Below, piece after piece: positions 1 to 6,699 of a DNA stretch of 38,939 nucleotides. The notes under the pieces were generated by a model, which was not told the origin of the DNA, did not search any database, and saw only the letters and a list, made by a program, of their open reading frames with translations. Each line of letters starts with the position of its first letter. Position 1 is the first letter of the stretch. The stretch covers positions 1 to 38,939 of the forward strand of contig UQUZ01000021.1 in assembly GCA_900544375.1 (NCBI GenBank). The letters are read 5' to 3'. The DNA comes from an uncultured Oscillospiraceae bacterium (GTDB taxonomy: Bacteria > Bacillota > Clostridia > Oscillospirales > Acutalibacteraceae). Made by a program: the position numbers and the translations under genes.

Positions 1-7
1 AAAACCG

Positions 8-125
8 CCGGCTATTTTTTATTACGAAGCGCAGCGGAGTAACAAAGCAAGGCCTATCATAACCTCATGGAACAAAAAGATACGCGCTGTTTACGTTAGC
101 AGATGGCTACCGGCTATTTTTTATT
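8..125. repeat. 16-bp direct repeat pair downstream of rlmH
   Basis: The same 16 bases, beginning CCGGCTATTTTTTATT, occur at 8-23 and again at 110-125, 102 bp apart. The second copy overlaps the rlmH stop codon. The stretch 1-120 has no gene that can be supported. The repeat could be the scar of a small duplication of the 3' end of rlmH and its flank. Confidence 0.6.
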
Positions 126-603
126 TATGATATTTTCCGCCGCTGCCGATCTCAAAGGCGCGGTAGAGCTGCTCCAAAAGCATCACGCGCGCAAGCTGAT
201 GCGGGAAGGTCATCTGCGACATAGAGAGCTTTGCCTGTGCGCGTGCCTTCGCCGCTTCAGATAAGCCCCATGAGCCGCCAATGAGAAAGCACACGCTACT
301 CACGCCTTCCACAGTGAGCCTTGTAAGCTCAGCACTGAACTGCTCGGATCCACGCTGCTTTCCCTCGATACACATGGCATACACATATGCGCTGGAGGGG
401 ATCTGTGCCAAAATCCGCTCCCCCTCCTGTGCGAGCGCGGCCGCAATCTGCGCATCCGACGCCGCCTCCGGCACGCGGGCGGGCGCCAGTTCCTCTACCT
501 CCAAGCGGCAAAAGGAGGAAAGCCGCTTTTGATACTCCGCGCAGGCGTCCCGTAAATAGGGCTCTTTGAGCCTACCGATACAAATCACTTTTATCCGGAG
601 CAT
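121..603 (-). CDS. rlmH: 23S rRNA (pseudouridine1915-N3)-methyltransferase RlmH
   Basis: RlmH is a SPOUT-class methyltransferase that uses S-adenosylmethionine to methylate the pseudouridine in helix 69 of 23S rRNA, acting on assembled ribosomes. The product starts MLRIKVICIGRLKE, has the SAM-knot glycine block FLIGGSWGLSEA at about residues 104-115 and ends with the family hallmark EQLYRAFEIGSGGKYHK, where the GGKYH C-terminus is typical. I chose the ATG at 603, giving 160 residues, the usual family length (155-160), with GGAAAGGA eight bases upstream. A longer frame reaches 672 but adds residues foreign to the family. It lies downstream of the WalJ-like gene on the same strand with an 80-bp gap, a conserved Firmicutes pairing, and is probably co-transcribed with it. 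Confidence 0.96.
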   Translation of the reverse strand: MLRIKVICIGRLKEPYLRDACAEYQKRLSSFCRLEVEELAPARVPEAASDAQIAAALAQEGERILAQIPSSAYVYAMCIEGKQRGSEQFSAELTRLTVEGVSSVCFLIGGSWGLSEAAKARAQAKLSMSQMTFPHQLARVMLLEQLYRAFEIGSGGKYHK

Positions 604-682
604 TCGGTTCATCCTTTCCAAAAAAGGGAAAAGCGCTGTTTCAAATCGCTTTTCCCAGTTTTCCATTCTCACTTTTCATCTG

Positions 683-1474
683 TTAAAAGACGGTAACCGG
701 AGCGGAGCATACCGGCTCCGCCACCTGCAACGCATAGTCCCGCCCCTCCCGCGCTCCCAACTCGCTCAAAGCTGCGACCGCCGTCTGCCGGGCAAGATAG
801 GGATTGTTGTTTTCCTTGCTTAGGTGCGCCAGGCAGAAGCGTGTGCTGCCGCGGCTGACGAGCTGCTCCAGCACGCAGGCGCAAGCGTCGTTGGAAAGGT
901 GGCCGCGGTCTGACAGGATACGCCGCTTAAGCGGATAGGGATACGGCCCATTTTCCAGCATGCGCACGTCATGGTTCGACTCCAAAACTACCAGATCGCA
1001 GCCCGAAATCGCCTGCATCACAGCATCGGTCATCACGCCCATATCCGTGGCGACTGCAACGCGGCGTTCCCCCGGAAGCTCCACCACATAGCCAAAGCCC
1101 TCGCGGCAATCGTGGGAAATGGGAAACGGGCGCACAAAAAGGCTCCCCGCTTCCATACCGCCTTCCGGCATGACCCCCGCATAAAACTTTCCATTTAACA
1201 CCTGCGCTTCATCCAATGCCTGCAAGGTGCCCGCAGAGGCGTATACATCAATTTTATGGCGCGCAGCGAATACGCGCAGGCCCTTAACATGGTCGCTGTG
1301 CTCATGGGTCACGAAAATAGCCCGGAGCTGCGCCGGGTCGGCGTCGATCCGGCGTAAAGCCAGCTCCAGCTGCTTGGCGGACATCCCCGCATCGATCAAA
1401 ATGCTGCTGCCGGAGGCCGCTATGTACATACTATTGCCGCTGCTAGAGGAAAACAGCGGGGAAAAACGCGCCAT
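683..1474 (-). CDS. walJ: WalJ/YycJ-like MBL-fold metallo-hydrolase
   Basis: This is a metallo-beta-lactamase-fold hydrolase of the YycJ/WalJ group, a cytoplasmic family linked in Bacillus and Streptococcus to cell wall homeostasis and DNA repair with 5'-exonuclease-type activity. The N-terminus reads MARFSPLFSSSSGNS, the group signature. The metal-binding motif THEHSDH lies near residue 56-62, with further ligands in ISHDCREGFGY and the Asp of ATDMG, and HLSKENN near the C-terminus. The start at 1474 (263 residues) is preferred over the upstream ATG at 1489 because a G-rich Shine-Dalgarno precedes it and the family begins there. The usual walRKHI partners are not in the window; here it sits between murA and rlmH. 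The function is inferred from the family only. Confidence 0.88.
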   Translation of the reverse strand: MARFSPLFSSSSGNSMYIAASGSSILIDAGMSAKQLELALRRIDADPAQLRAIFVTHEHSDHVKGLRVFAARHKIDVYASAGTLQALDEAQVLNGKFYAGVMPEGGMEAGSLFVRPFPISHDCREGFGYVVELPGERRVAVATDMGVMTDAVMQAISGCDLVVLESNHDVRMLENGPYPYPLKRRILSDRGHLSNDACACVLEQLVSRGSTRFCLAHLSKENNNPYLARQTAVAALSELGAREGRDYALQVAEPVCSAPVTVF

Positions 1475-1503
1475 TCCCTGGCCCCCCATCCAAATTACAC
1501 TTC

Positions 1504-1531
1504 AAAAGAAAAAGGGGCATTTACGCCCCTC
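1504..1531 (-). terminator. Intrinsic terminator after murA
   Basis: On the minus strand the stem AGGGGC / GCCCCT (1513-1518 with 1525-1530) is followed by a T-rich run (the A-rich 1504-1513 on the plus strand). It lies about 90 bp past the murA stop and just upstream of the WalJ-like gene, so it separates the two. Confidence 0.75.
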
Positions 1532-1618
1532 TATTCCATCACACACAAATAAAAATTGCTCTAACCCACACGCATCCGGTTATGTTGCAAAACGCTGTTT
1601 TCAAACCGGGAATCATCA

Positions 1619-2902
1619 TTACACTGCTTTTTCAATTGCGGCGTCCGGGTAATTGCGGCGCACAATATCCGCACCGAGCACGGAAAACTTTTCCACCACT
1701 TCTTCATAACCGCGGTCAATGTGCTGAATATTTTCAATCTCCGTCGTGCCCTGCGCCGTTAGCCCAGCGATCAACATAGCGGCGCCTGCGCGCAGATCGT
1801 CCGCCTTGACGGGCGCTCCCGTGAGCTCCGGCACACCTTCAATCACTGCCACCTTGCCATCCACCTGCACATTGGCGCCCATACGCGTTAGCTGCGCCAC
1901 ATAGCGGTAACGGTTGTCCGAAACATTTTCCGACACAATGCTGGTCCCTTCCGCAATGGAGAGGAGGACCGACATTTGCGGCTGCATATCCGTGGGGAAG
2001 CCAGGATGCGGCAACGTTTTGATATTGCATTTGCTAAGCTTTCCTACATAGCGCACCCGGATGGAATCATCATATTCCGTAACCTCCAAGCCGCATTCCT
2101 CAAGCTTTGCGGAAATTGATTCGAGATGCTTCGGAATCACGTTTTTGATCAGCACATCCCCTTTCGTTGCGCCTGCGGCCACCATATAAGTGCCCGCCTC
2201 AATCTGATCGGGGATAATTGAATACGTGCAGCCATGCAGCTTTTCCACACCGTGGATTTTGATAACGTCCGTCCCTGCGCCTCGCACATCTGCGCCCATG
2301 GAATTGAGAAAATTTGCCAAGTCGACAATATGTGGCTCCTTAGCCGCATTCTCAATCACCGTAAGCCCACGTGCCTTCACCGCAGCTAACATGATATTCA
2401 CCGTAGCGCCAACGGAAACCACATCCATATACACAGAGCTACCAATCAGCTTTTCTGCATGGGCGTTGACCATCGCATTTTCAATGCTGACATCTGCGCC
2501 CAAAAACTCAAAGCCCTTGATATGCTGATCCATCGGGCGGATACCGAGATCACATCCGCCCGGCATGGAAACGCGTGCCTGATTATCCCGGCCGAGCAGG
2601 GCGCCGATCAAATAATAAGAGGCACGCATGTGCTTGGTCAGTTCATCGGGCACAGTGAAAGAATTGACGGTCGTGGTATCAATCTCAAGCGTGTGCTTAT
2701 TGATGACGCGCACCCGCGCGCCAATCTGCTTTAAAATTCGAACCATATAGGTAACATCGCTAATATTTGGTATATTTTCAATCCGGCACACATCATCCGC
2801 AAGGATTGTGGCTGGTAAAATGGCAACGACTGCATTTTTGGCCCCGCTGATGGAAACCTCTCCACGAAGCGGGCGGCCTCCGTGAATGACGAATTTCTCC
2901 AA
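1619..2902 (-). CDS. murA: UDP-N-acetylglucosamine 1-carboxyvinyltransferase MurA
   Basis: MurA transfers enolpyruvate from phosphoenolpyruvate to UDP-GlcNAc, the first committed step of peptidoglycan synthesis in the cytoplasm. The product has the two-domain EPSP-synthase-like fold: the substrate Lys in SISGAKNA near residue 22, the active-site loop MPGGCDLG with Cys at position 117 (the fosfomycin target, equivalent to E. coli Cys115), and the C-terminal block DDLRAGAAMLIAGL. The best start is a TTG at 2902, with GGGGAG eight bases upstream, giving 427 residues beginning MEKFVIHGGRPLRGEV. A longer open frame to 2983 begins with low-complexity residues unlike MurA and overlaps the probable promoter. 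Firmicutes often carry two MurA paralogues; which one this is cannot be decided here. Confidence 0.96.
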   Translation of the reverse strand: MEKFVIHGGRPLRGEVSISGAKNAVVAILPATILADDVCRIENIPNISDVTYMVRILKQIGARVRVINKHTLEIDTTTVNSFTVPDELTKHMRASYYLIGALLGRDNQARVSMPGGCDLGIRPMDQHIKGFEFLGADVSIENAMVNAHAEKLIGSSVYMDVVSVGATVNIMLAAVKARGLTVIENAAKEPHIVDLANFLNSMGADVRGAGTDVIKIHGVEKLHGCTYSIIPDQIEAGTYMVAAGATKGDVLIKNVIPKHLESISAKLEECGLEVTEYDDSIRVRYVGKLSKCNIKTLPHPGFPTDMQPQMSVLLSIAEGTSIVSENVSDNRYRYVAQLTRMGANVQVDGKVAVIEGVPELTGAPVKADDLRAGAAMLIAGLTAQGTTEIENIQHIDRGYEEVVEKFSVLGADIVRRNYPDAAIEKAV

Positions 2903-2938
2903 TCGGCACACTCCCCTTTTCACTTTTAAACCTTTGCT

Positions 2939-2944
2939 ATTATA
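2939..2944 (-). promoter_or_regulatory. Candidate murA promoter (-10 box)
   Basis: A perfect TATAAT on the minus strand lies about 37 bp upstream of the TTG start. The -35 position, 17 bp further up, reads TTTTAA and is a weak match, so the call rests mainly on the -10 box and its position. Confidence 0.45.
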
Positions 2945-3123
2945 CCACCAAAGGCGGATGATTAAAAGAGATTTTATGTACAATTTTTAACGAATACGCA
3001 GGAACACGTTGAACAGGTTTTATAAAATATTTTCCATGGTTCTAATTTTCAATCAAAAGCTTTTTCCGCTTTTTTTGCGCTTTTTCGTCCGGATCTGGTG
3101 AGGGTTCTGCTATAGTATGCCCT

Positions 3124-3167
3124 AAAAAAAGCAAAACAGCCATTGCAAATTTTTTTTGCAATGGCTG
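3124..3167 (-). terminator. Intrinsic terminator after rpmA
   Basis: A perfect 13-bp stem (3137-3149 with 3155-3167) with a 5-base loop is followed on the minus strand by TTTTGCTTTTTTT. It lies 44 bp beyond the rpmA stop and ends the rplU-prp-rpmA operon. The remainder of the 2903-3210 gap holds only the murA promoter region. Confidence 0.9.
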
Positions 3168-3210
3168 CTCATTTGTTTGCAAGCAAAAAGTGGATGCAAA
3201 AAATTAAAAA

Positions 3211-3495
3211 TTACTGCTCAACAGCATAGACGCTGACCTTTTTGCGGTCGCGGCCCATGCGCTCAAACTTCACTTTGCCGTCAATCAGTGCAAACAGCGT
3301 ATCATCTGAACCACGGCCAACGTTGTTGCCGGGGTGGATGTGCGTGCCGCGCTGCTTGACAAGGATGTTTCCCGCAAGGACAAACTGGCCGTCCGCCCGC
3401 TTCGCGCCAAGGCGCTTGGACTCGGAATCACGGCCGTTACGAGTGGAACCCATTCCCTTTTTATGTGCGAACAGCTGTAGGTTTATTTTAAGCAT
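3211..3495 (-). CDS. rpmA: 50S ribosomal protein bL27, with cleavable N-terminal extension
   Basis: bL27 reaches the peptidyl transferase centre with its N-terminus. The protein is 94 residues and starts MLKINLQLFAHKKGMGS. In Firmicutes and related phyla the first part is an extension that must be removed by the protease Prp; the site corresponds to cleavage after LQLFA (residue 10), leaving HKKG as the mature N-terminus. The core GSTRNGRDSESKRLGAKR and the block GTHIHPGNNVGRG are intact. The start at 3495 has GGAGG seven bases upstream; a GTG at 3504 in frame lies too close to that site. Its start overlaps the end of prp by 8 bases, so the two are probably translationally coupled. Confidence 0.97.
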   Translation of the reverse strand: MLKINLQLFAHKKGMGSTRNGRDSESKRLGAKRADGQFVLAGNILVKQRGTHIHPGNNVGRGSDDTLFALIDGKVKFERMGRDRKKVSVYAVEQ

Positions 3496-3814
3496 TTCGT
3501 ACACCTCCGTATTTCACTTTGACATTTTCCGGGTAGTCCTCCGACAGGGAGACCATGTGCAGCTCAAACCCTTTTAATAGTGTCTGTGCACGCTGTGCCT
3601 CCTCCTGGGAGAGCAGCAGCCGCATATGGCCGTCGTCCACCTCCACGTGCGTCTGAATGCGCATGACATCCGTGATGGTATTCGCCGTCATATAGGCCGC
3701 AGAGGAAACCGACGCGCAGAGGAGATCCTCCCCCTCTTCGCCCCGGCCGGCGTGGCCGTCGAGCGAAAAGCCCGTGAGAAGCCCTGCCTGGGAATAAAAC
3801 TGCACCGTAATCAT
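3488..3814 (-). CDS. prp: Ribosomal-processing cysteine protease Prp
   Basis: Prp (the YsxB family) removes the N-terminal extension from bL27, an essential step in Firmicutes ribosome maturation. The 108-residue product carries the catalytic pair seen in the family: His at position 21 in LDGHAG and Cys at 33 in DLLCASVSS, followed by the helix with YMTANTI. Length and gene order (rplU-prp-rpmA) are the standard arrangement. It begins three bases after the rplU stop and overlaps the rpmA start, so protease and substrate are made from one message. No missing residues or shifts are visible. Confidence 0.95.
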   Translation of the reverse strand: MITVQFYSQAGLLTGFSLDGHAGRGEEGEDLLCASVSSAAYMTANTITDVMRIQTHVEVDDGHMRLLLSQEEAQRAQTLLKGFELHMVSLSEDYPENVKVKYGGVRNA

Positions 3815-3817
3815 CGC

Positions 3818-4129
3818 TTACGCGTTGATAGCGGCGATTTCAACCTTTGTATAGGGCTGTCTATGGCCCATCTTGCGCTTTTCGTTCTTCTTCGGCTTAT
3901 AGGTGAACACAGTAATCTTTTTGGCCTTGCCATTCTTGATGGCCTTGGCAGTGACCGTCGCGCCCTCCACATAGGGAGCGCCAACCTTCATGCCGTCTTC
4001 CGCGCCGACTGCGACTACCTTGTCAAAGGTGATCTCGGCGTCCGCTTCGACGTTGAGCTTCTCGATGAAAACAGTATCGCCCGCTTCCACCTTGTACTGC
4101 TTGCCGCCGGTTTCGATGATTGCGTACAT
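3818..4129 (-). CDS. rplU: 50S ribosomal protein bL21
   Basis: bL21 binds 23S rRNA in the large subunit. The 103-residue product begins MYAIIETGGKQYKVEAGD and ends with FTYKPKKNEKRKMGHRQPYTKVEIAAI, both standard bL21 blocks. It is the first gene of rplU-prp-rpmA, driven by a consensus promoter at 4235-4263 and preceded by a leader of about 100 nt that can fold. An AAGGAAGG ribosome binding site precedes the ATG. Confidence 0.97.
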   Translation of the reverse strand: MYAIIETGGKQYKVEAGDTVFIEKLNVEADAEITFDKVVAVGAEDGMKVGAPYVEGATVTAKAIKNGKAKKITVFTYKPKKNEKRKMGHRQPYTKVEIAAINA

Positions 4130-4228
4130 AATTTACCTTCCTTTATTACGGTCTCGCTGTTCGCGGGCGGGAAAATCCGCTTTAGAGCGCAATTTCCAGC
4201 AAATTGCGCCAGCCCGGAACACGCGGTA
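4130..4228 (-). promoter_or_regulatory. Structured 5' leader of rplU (L21-leader candidate)
   Basis: The transcript from the promoter at 4235-4263 would have about 100 untranslated bases before rplU. They contain a perfect 9-bp hairpin (4187-4195 with 4201-4209, 5-base loop). bL21 leader RNAs that bind the ribosomal protein and autoregulate the operon are known in Firmicutes. Whether this matches that family needs a covariance search. Confidence 0.5.
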
Positions 4229-4234
4229 TGAAGC

Positions 4235-4263
4235 ATTATAACACACAGCGCAAGGCGTGTCAA
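4235..4263 (-). promoter_or_regulatory. Consensus sigma-A promoter for rplU-prp-rpmA
   Basis: On the minus strand TTGACA (4258-4263) and TATAAT (4235-4240) are separated by exactly 17 bp. Both boxes match consensus perfectly, as expected for a ribosomal protein operon. Confidence 0.92.
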
Positions 4264-4353
4264 TCTTTGGTGGTAGAATTTTCATTCTGTTCTGCCGTTG
4301 TCCAATATGCATTGTAACATTACAGTTTTTTTTATTATTTTATTTGTTTTTTA

Positions 4354-4383
4354 TTGACAATAACATCCTGAATTTAGTATGAT
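4354..4383 (+). promoter_or_regulatory. Promoter for the secreted protein gene at 4417
   Basis: TTGACA at 4354-4359 is followed after 18 bp by TATGAT at 4378-4383, within an AT-rich stretch. The ATG lies 34 bp past the -10 box, with a purine-rich GGGAAAGAAG site before it. Confidence 0.75.
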
Positions 4384-4416
4384 AAAATTATACTAAAAAA
4401 GGGAAAGAAGTAAACT

Positions 4417-5457
4417 ATGAGAAAATTCGCCCGACATGTTATTTTTATTATTTTAGCGCTGAGCCTGTTGCTGGGAAGCGGCACGGCGGCCTTTGCAGCG
4501 CCCACTGAAATCCCCATTCCAAATTTGTCACAAGAAGAGCTTCCCCCGGAATGTTATGGAATCCTGACGGACGAGTACACAATTTTTTACACGCAGGATG
4601 AGACCGGCGCAATCTTGATGGATCAGGAATCGTTGGCGGATCTACAGACACTCCTGCGGGATGAGCAGGCCATGCAGAAGGTGATTCAGGATCGGGCGGC
4701 TGCGCGCAGCGAGCCAGTCACATCCTTTGAAGTTGCCGCACAGGTGAAAGAAATTCAAACCGTTTTGCAGCCTTTCGCTTCGCTCAAGGCAATGGAGCGT
4801 ATGCCCACCGCAAAATTGGCGGCGAACGCTGCGGTGGCCGCAGTTGGAGATTTGCAGAATTTTACGCATCAGTTAAACTCGGAACGGTACTCAGATGCTA
4901 CAAGCAACGCTCCCGCGTATTCTCAAACACACATTAAACGGCAGCTTGTTTACATGTGGGCATGGGAATATGAGCCGTTTTGGACGCTCACCGACACCGT
5001 CGCCATGGCCTGGTCTTCCGGCCTTCATCCGTTGACCGGCACGGATGAAGTAGCATTTCTCTATATGGCGAAAGGCCGGGAGTCCGGGAAGCCTGTCAAC
5101 ACGCCATCCGATGACCTGTGGGTATTGGAGGGTTCAGAAGGGGATGACGCTTATTCCGATGACATCGATGTTGACCGCGGCCTACAAAAGGATTTTGATA
5201 TCAAATCAGTCTATAATCATGGTGGAAAACGGTATATAACGACCACGCATTTTGGCCTTTTTTCAGTGATTGTGGTTGCTTCTAACCCGAACCGTGAAAA
5301 TAAACCCATAACTTATAGAGGAAAATATTATCATCAAAAAGTTGCAACCTTATGGTCGTTGAATATAGGGGCGGATCTCAGTATCGGTTTAGCGGCAGAA
5401 TTGCGATATGACTCTTCTAATTCGCTGATTCGTACTTCCTATTATTTTGATGCATGA
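4417..5457 (+). CDS. Secreted protein of unknown function
   Basis: I do not recognise this family. The 346-residue product begins with a clear Sec signal peptide: MRKFAR, a hydrophobic core of about 16 residues, then a likely signal peptidase I site after GTAAFA near residue 27. A helical, alanine-rich middle (about 85-155) is followed by an aromatic-rich segment, YMWAWEYEPFWTL near 185-195, and a beta-rich C-terminal half ending LIRTSYYFDA. No anchor, sortase motif or catalytic signature is visible, so it is probably released or loosely attached. It has its own promoter and is followed after 26 bp by a small membrane protein gene on the same strand, suggesting co-expression. Its base composition is slightly more AT-rich towards the 3' end than neighbouring genes. 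Confidence 0.8.
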   Translation: MRKFARHVIFIILALSLLLGSGTAAFAAPTEIPIPNLSQEELPPECYGILTDEYTIFYTQDETGAILMDQESLADLQTLLRDEQAMQKVIQDRAAARSEPVTSFEVAAQVKEIQTVLQPFASLKAMERMPTAKLAANAAVAAVGDLQNFTHQLNSERYSDATSNAPAYSQTHIKRQLVYMWAWEYEPFWTLTDTVAMAWSSGLHPLTGTDEVAFLYMAKGRESGKPVNTPSDDLWVLEGSEGDDAYSDDIDVDRGLQKDFDIKSVYNHGGKRYITTTHFGLFSVIVVASNPNRENKPITYRGKYYHQKVATLWSLNIGADLSIGLAAELRYDSSNSLIRTSYYFDA

Positions 5458-5483
5458 GTTCATATAGAAAGGGGCTATAAACA

Positions 5484-5663
5484 ATGTTTTATCTGATTCC
5501 GCTTATTGCATCAGCGCTCATGTTTTTCTTTGCCTTCTGCGCCGTGCGCGCAATCCGTGACTATTCCGGTTCGTGGGTAATATTTTCCGTGCTTGCAGGC
5601 CTCATGTTTGGTACTGATGTTATATTGACCATTATGATCATTGGCGAATCCGTAGCACGTTAG
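5484..5663 (+). CDS. Small two-helix membrane protein, 59 residues
   Basis: A short reading frame of 59 codons starts with ATG at 5484 behind GAAAGGGG and ends with TAG at 5663. The product has a hydrophobic helix at about 3-22 (FYLIPLIASALMFFFAF), a short charged loop AIRDYSGS and a second helix at about 31-54, ending GESVAR. It has no recognised family. The good ribosome binding site, the 26-bp spacing after the secreted protein gene and the clean membrane topology argue that it is real. It may be an accessory or anchor for the upstream secreted protein, but that is only inference. Confidence 0.7.
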   Translation: MFYLIPLIASALMFFFAFCAVRAIRDYSGSWVIFSVLAGLMFGTDVILTIMIIGESVAR

Positions 5664-5722
5664 TTTCGCCGTGAACCAATCCGGCCGCGGCTTTTTATAA
5701 GGCGAAACGGAGGGATGCCGCA

Positions 5723-5995
5723 ATGATCGAAGAGAACGACTGGAGATTGCGCTATCAAGAGGAATATTTGATGCATGTCCCTCTCAAAAAAGCGGTTTAC
5801 CGCAGGCCCAGCCCCACATGGGACCATGACCACTGCAACTTCTGCTGGGCCACCTTCAGCGAATACGACGACGGCCTGCACGAGGGCTATTGCACGCCCG
5901 ACGAAACCTATTGGATCTGTCCGGAATGCTTTAACGATTTCAAAGAGATGTTCCACTGGACACTGGAGGACAGTTCGAAACCCGAACCGGAATAA
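5723..5995 (+). CDS. Small zinc-binding protein, conserved hypothetical
   Basis: The 90-residue product contains two Cys pairs, HCNFCW at about 38-43 and WICPECF at about 69-75, plus an intervening Cys in HEGYC, consistent with a zinc-ribbon-like fold. The N-terminus ENDWRLRYQEEYLM and the block PTWDHDHCNFC resemble small proteins I have seen widely in Clostridia, always unnamed; no function is established that I know of. GGAGGG precedes the ATG by eight bases. It is the third gene of a plus-strand run starting at 4417 and is followed by a strong hairpin at 6013-6042. Confidence 0.82.
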   Translation: MIEENDWRLRYQEEYLMHVPLKKAVYRRPSPTWDHDHCNFCWATFSEYDDGLHEGYCTPDETYWICPECFNDFKEMFHWTLEDSSKPEPE

Positions 5996-6012
5996 ACAGG
6001 CCGTGGGCCGCT

Positions 6013-6042
6013 GGGCGCTGCCTCGGCCTCCCGGCAGCGCCC
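6013..6042 (+). terminator. Hairpin terminator candidate after the zinc-binding gene
   Basis: GGGCGCTGCC pairs perfectly with GGCAGCGCCC across a 10-base loop, 17 bp past the stop at 5995. The following GCAGAATCTTTCT is only partly T-rich, so efficiency is uncertain. Confidence 0.55.
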
Positions 6043-6073
6043 GCAGAATCTTTCTACGTGGCTCGTGAGGGGA

Positions 6074-6107
6074 TTTTTGCCCCTGCCGCGCACGGCAGGG
6101 GCAAAAA
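6074..6107. repeat. Perfect 15-bp inverted repeat
   Basis: TTTTTGCCCCTGCCG is followed by CGCA and its exact reverse complement. The T and A runs are part of the stem, so neither strand has a free U-tract after the hairpin and it is not a classical terminator. It forms a pair with the adjoining imperfect palindrome at 6108-6161. Confidence 0.8.
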
Positions 6108-6385
6108 CGAACCTTTCCATATGTTTGAGACGATGTGAATCGTCGAGTTTGGGAAGGTTCGCCGAACAGCTTTTCACGTGTCTCAATCTTCCCGCTGCCG
6201 AAGTGCCGTGCAAAACGGCCCCTTTTGCTTCCTTTTCCGGCCGAGCGGAAAAGGAAGGGCCCGCGCGGCCTGAGCGCGTTCCAATTTTCTCTTCCTTTGT
6301 CAGAGCACTCAAAAAAGCAAGCGTAATGAGTAATTTTTACGAAATTGTTCGGACAAAGCGATATTCTTTTTTTGACAGAATTCAT

Positions 6386-6413
6386 GGGCCGCTGTGCTAA
6401 TGCACAGCGGCCC
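6386..6413 (-). terminator. Hairpin downstream of the PspC gene
   Basis: GGGCCGCTGTGC and its exact complement flank the loop TAAT. It lies 36 bp past the stop of the minus-strand PspC gene. The T-rich sequence on the minus strand comes only some distance later, so it may act as a weak or bidirectional terminator. Confidence 0.55.
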
Positions 6414-6448
6414 GCCGTTTATTGCACTTCAGTCTACTGCGTCGAGGC

Positions 6449-6658
6449 TCAGCCCTCCACCATCGGCTCCTGTGGAATCACGATCGCAAGCACGATATAA
6501 AGGATTAAGCAGGGCACGAATGCTGTGAACACGGAAAGCACCGCATAGATCACGCGCACCAGCGTGGGGTCAATGTTCAGGTAATTGGCGATTCCGGCGC
6601 ACACGCCGGAAACCATTTTATCGTTGCGGCTCCGGTAAAGCTTCTTGTTCATATCCAT
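6449..6658 (-). CDS. PspC-domain small membrane protein
   Basis: This 69-residue protein is almost entirely a PspC domain: KKLYRSRNDKMVSGVCAGIANYLNIDPTLVR is the conserved cytosolic part (shown here only as landmark segments KLYRSRNDKMVSGV and CAGIANYLNIDPTLVR), followed by one long hydrophobic helix at about 38-62 ending VIPQEP. PspC proteins in Gram-positive bacteria are envelope-stress-associated membrane proteins; small stand-alone versions are common and mostly uncharacterised. AGGAGG lies seven bases before the ATG at 6658. It follows folD by 41 bp and is probably the last gene of lgt-folD-pspC. Confidence 0.9.
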   Translation of the reverse strand: MDMNKKLYRSRNDKMVSGVCAGIANYLNIDPTLVRVIYAVLSVFTAFVPCLILYIVLAIVIPQEPMVEG

Positions 6659-6699
6659 AAAAAATCCTCCTAAATAAAAATCAATTGAAAGGTTCTGCT

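Larger units (their letters stand above)
5996..6448. other. Gene-free, hairpin-rich interval
   Basis: No convincing gene lies in this 450-bp stretch. It contains five inverted repeats in a row: 6013-6022/6033-6042 (10 bp perfect), 6074-6088/6093-6107 (15 bp perfect, 4-base loop), 6108-6161 (imperfect, outer 8-bp arms and inner 6-bp arms), 6228-6239/6246-6257 (12 bp perfect) and 6386-6397/6402-6413 (12 bp perfect). The first and last can be terminators for the converging genes; the middle three are unexplained. Open frames crossing it have no ribosome binding site and no family resemblance. Confidence 0.7.

Noticed and set aside
6074..6107. Rho-independent terminator
   Set aside because: The T and A runs are within the stem, so no unpaired U-tract follows the hairpin on either strand.
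5660..6385. A 241-codon minus-strand open frame
   Set aside because: It runs antisense to the zinc-binding gene and through the hairpin-rich gap, has low-complexity Arg/Gly-rich composition, no family resemblance and no suitable ribosome binding site.
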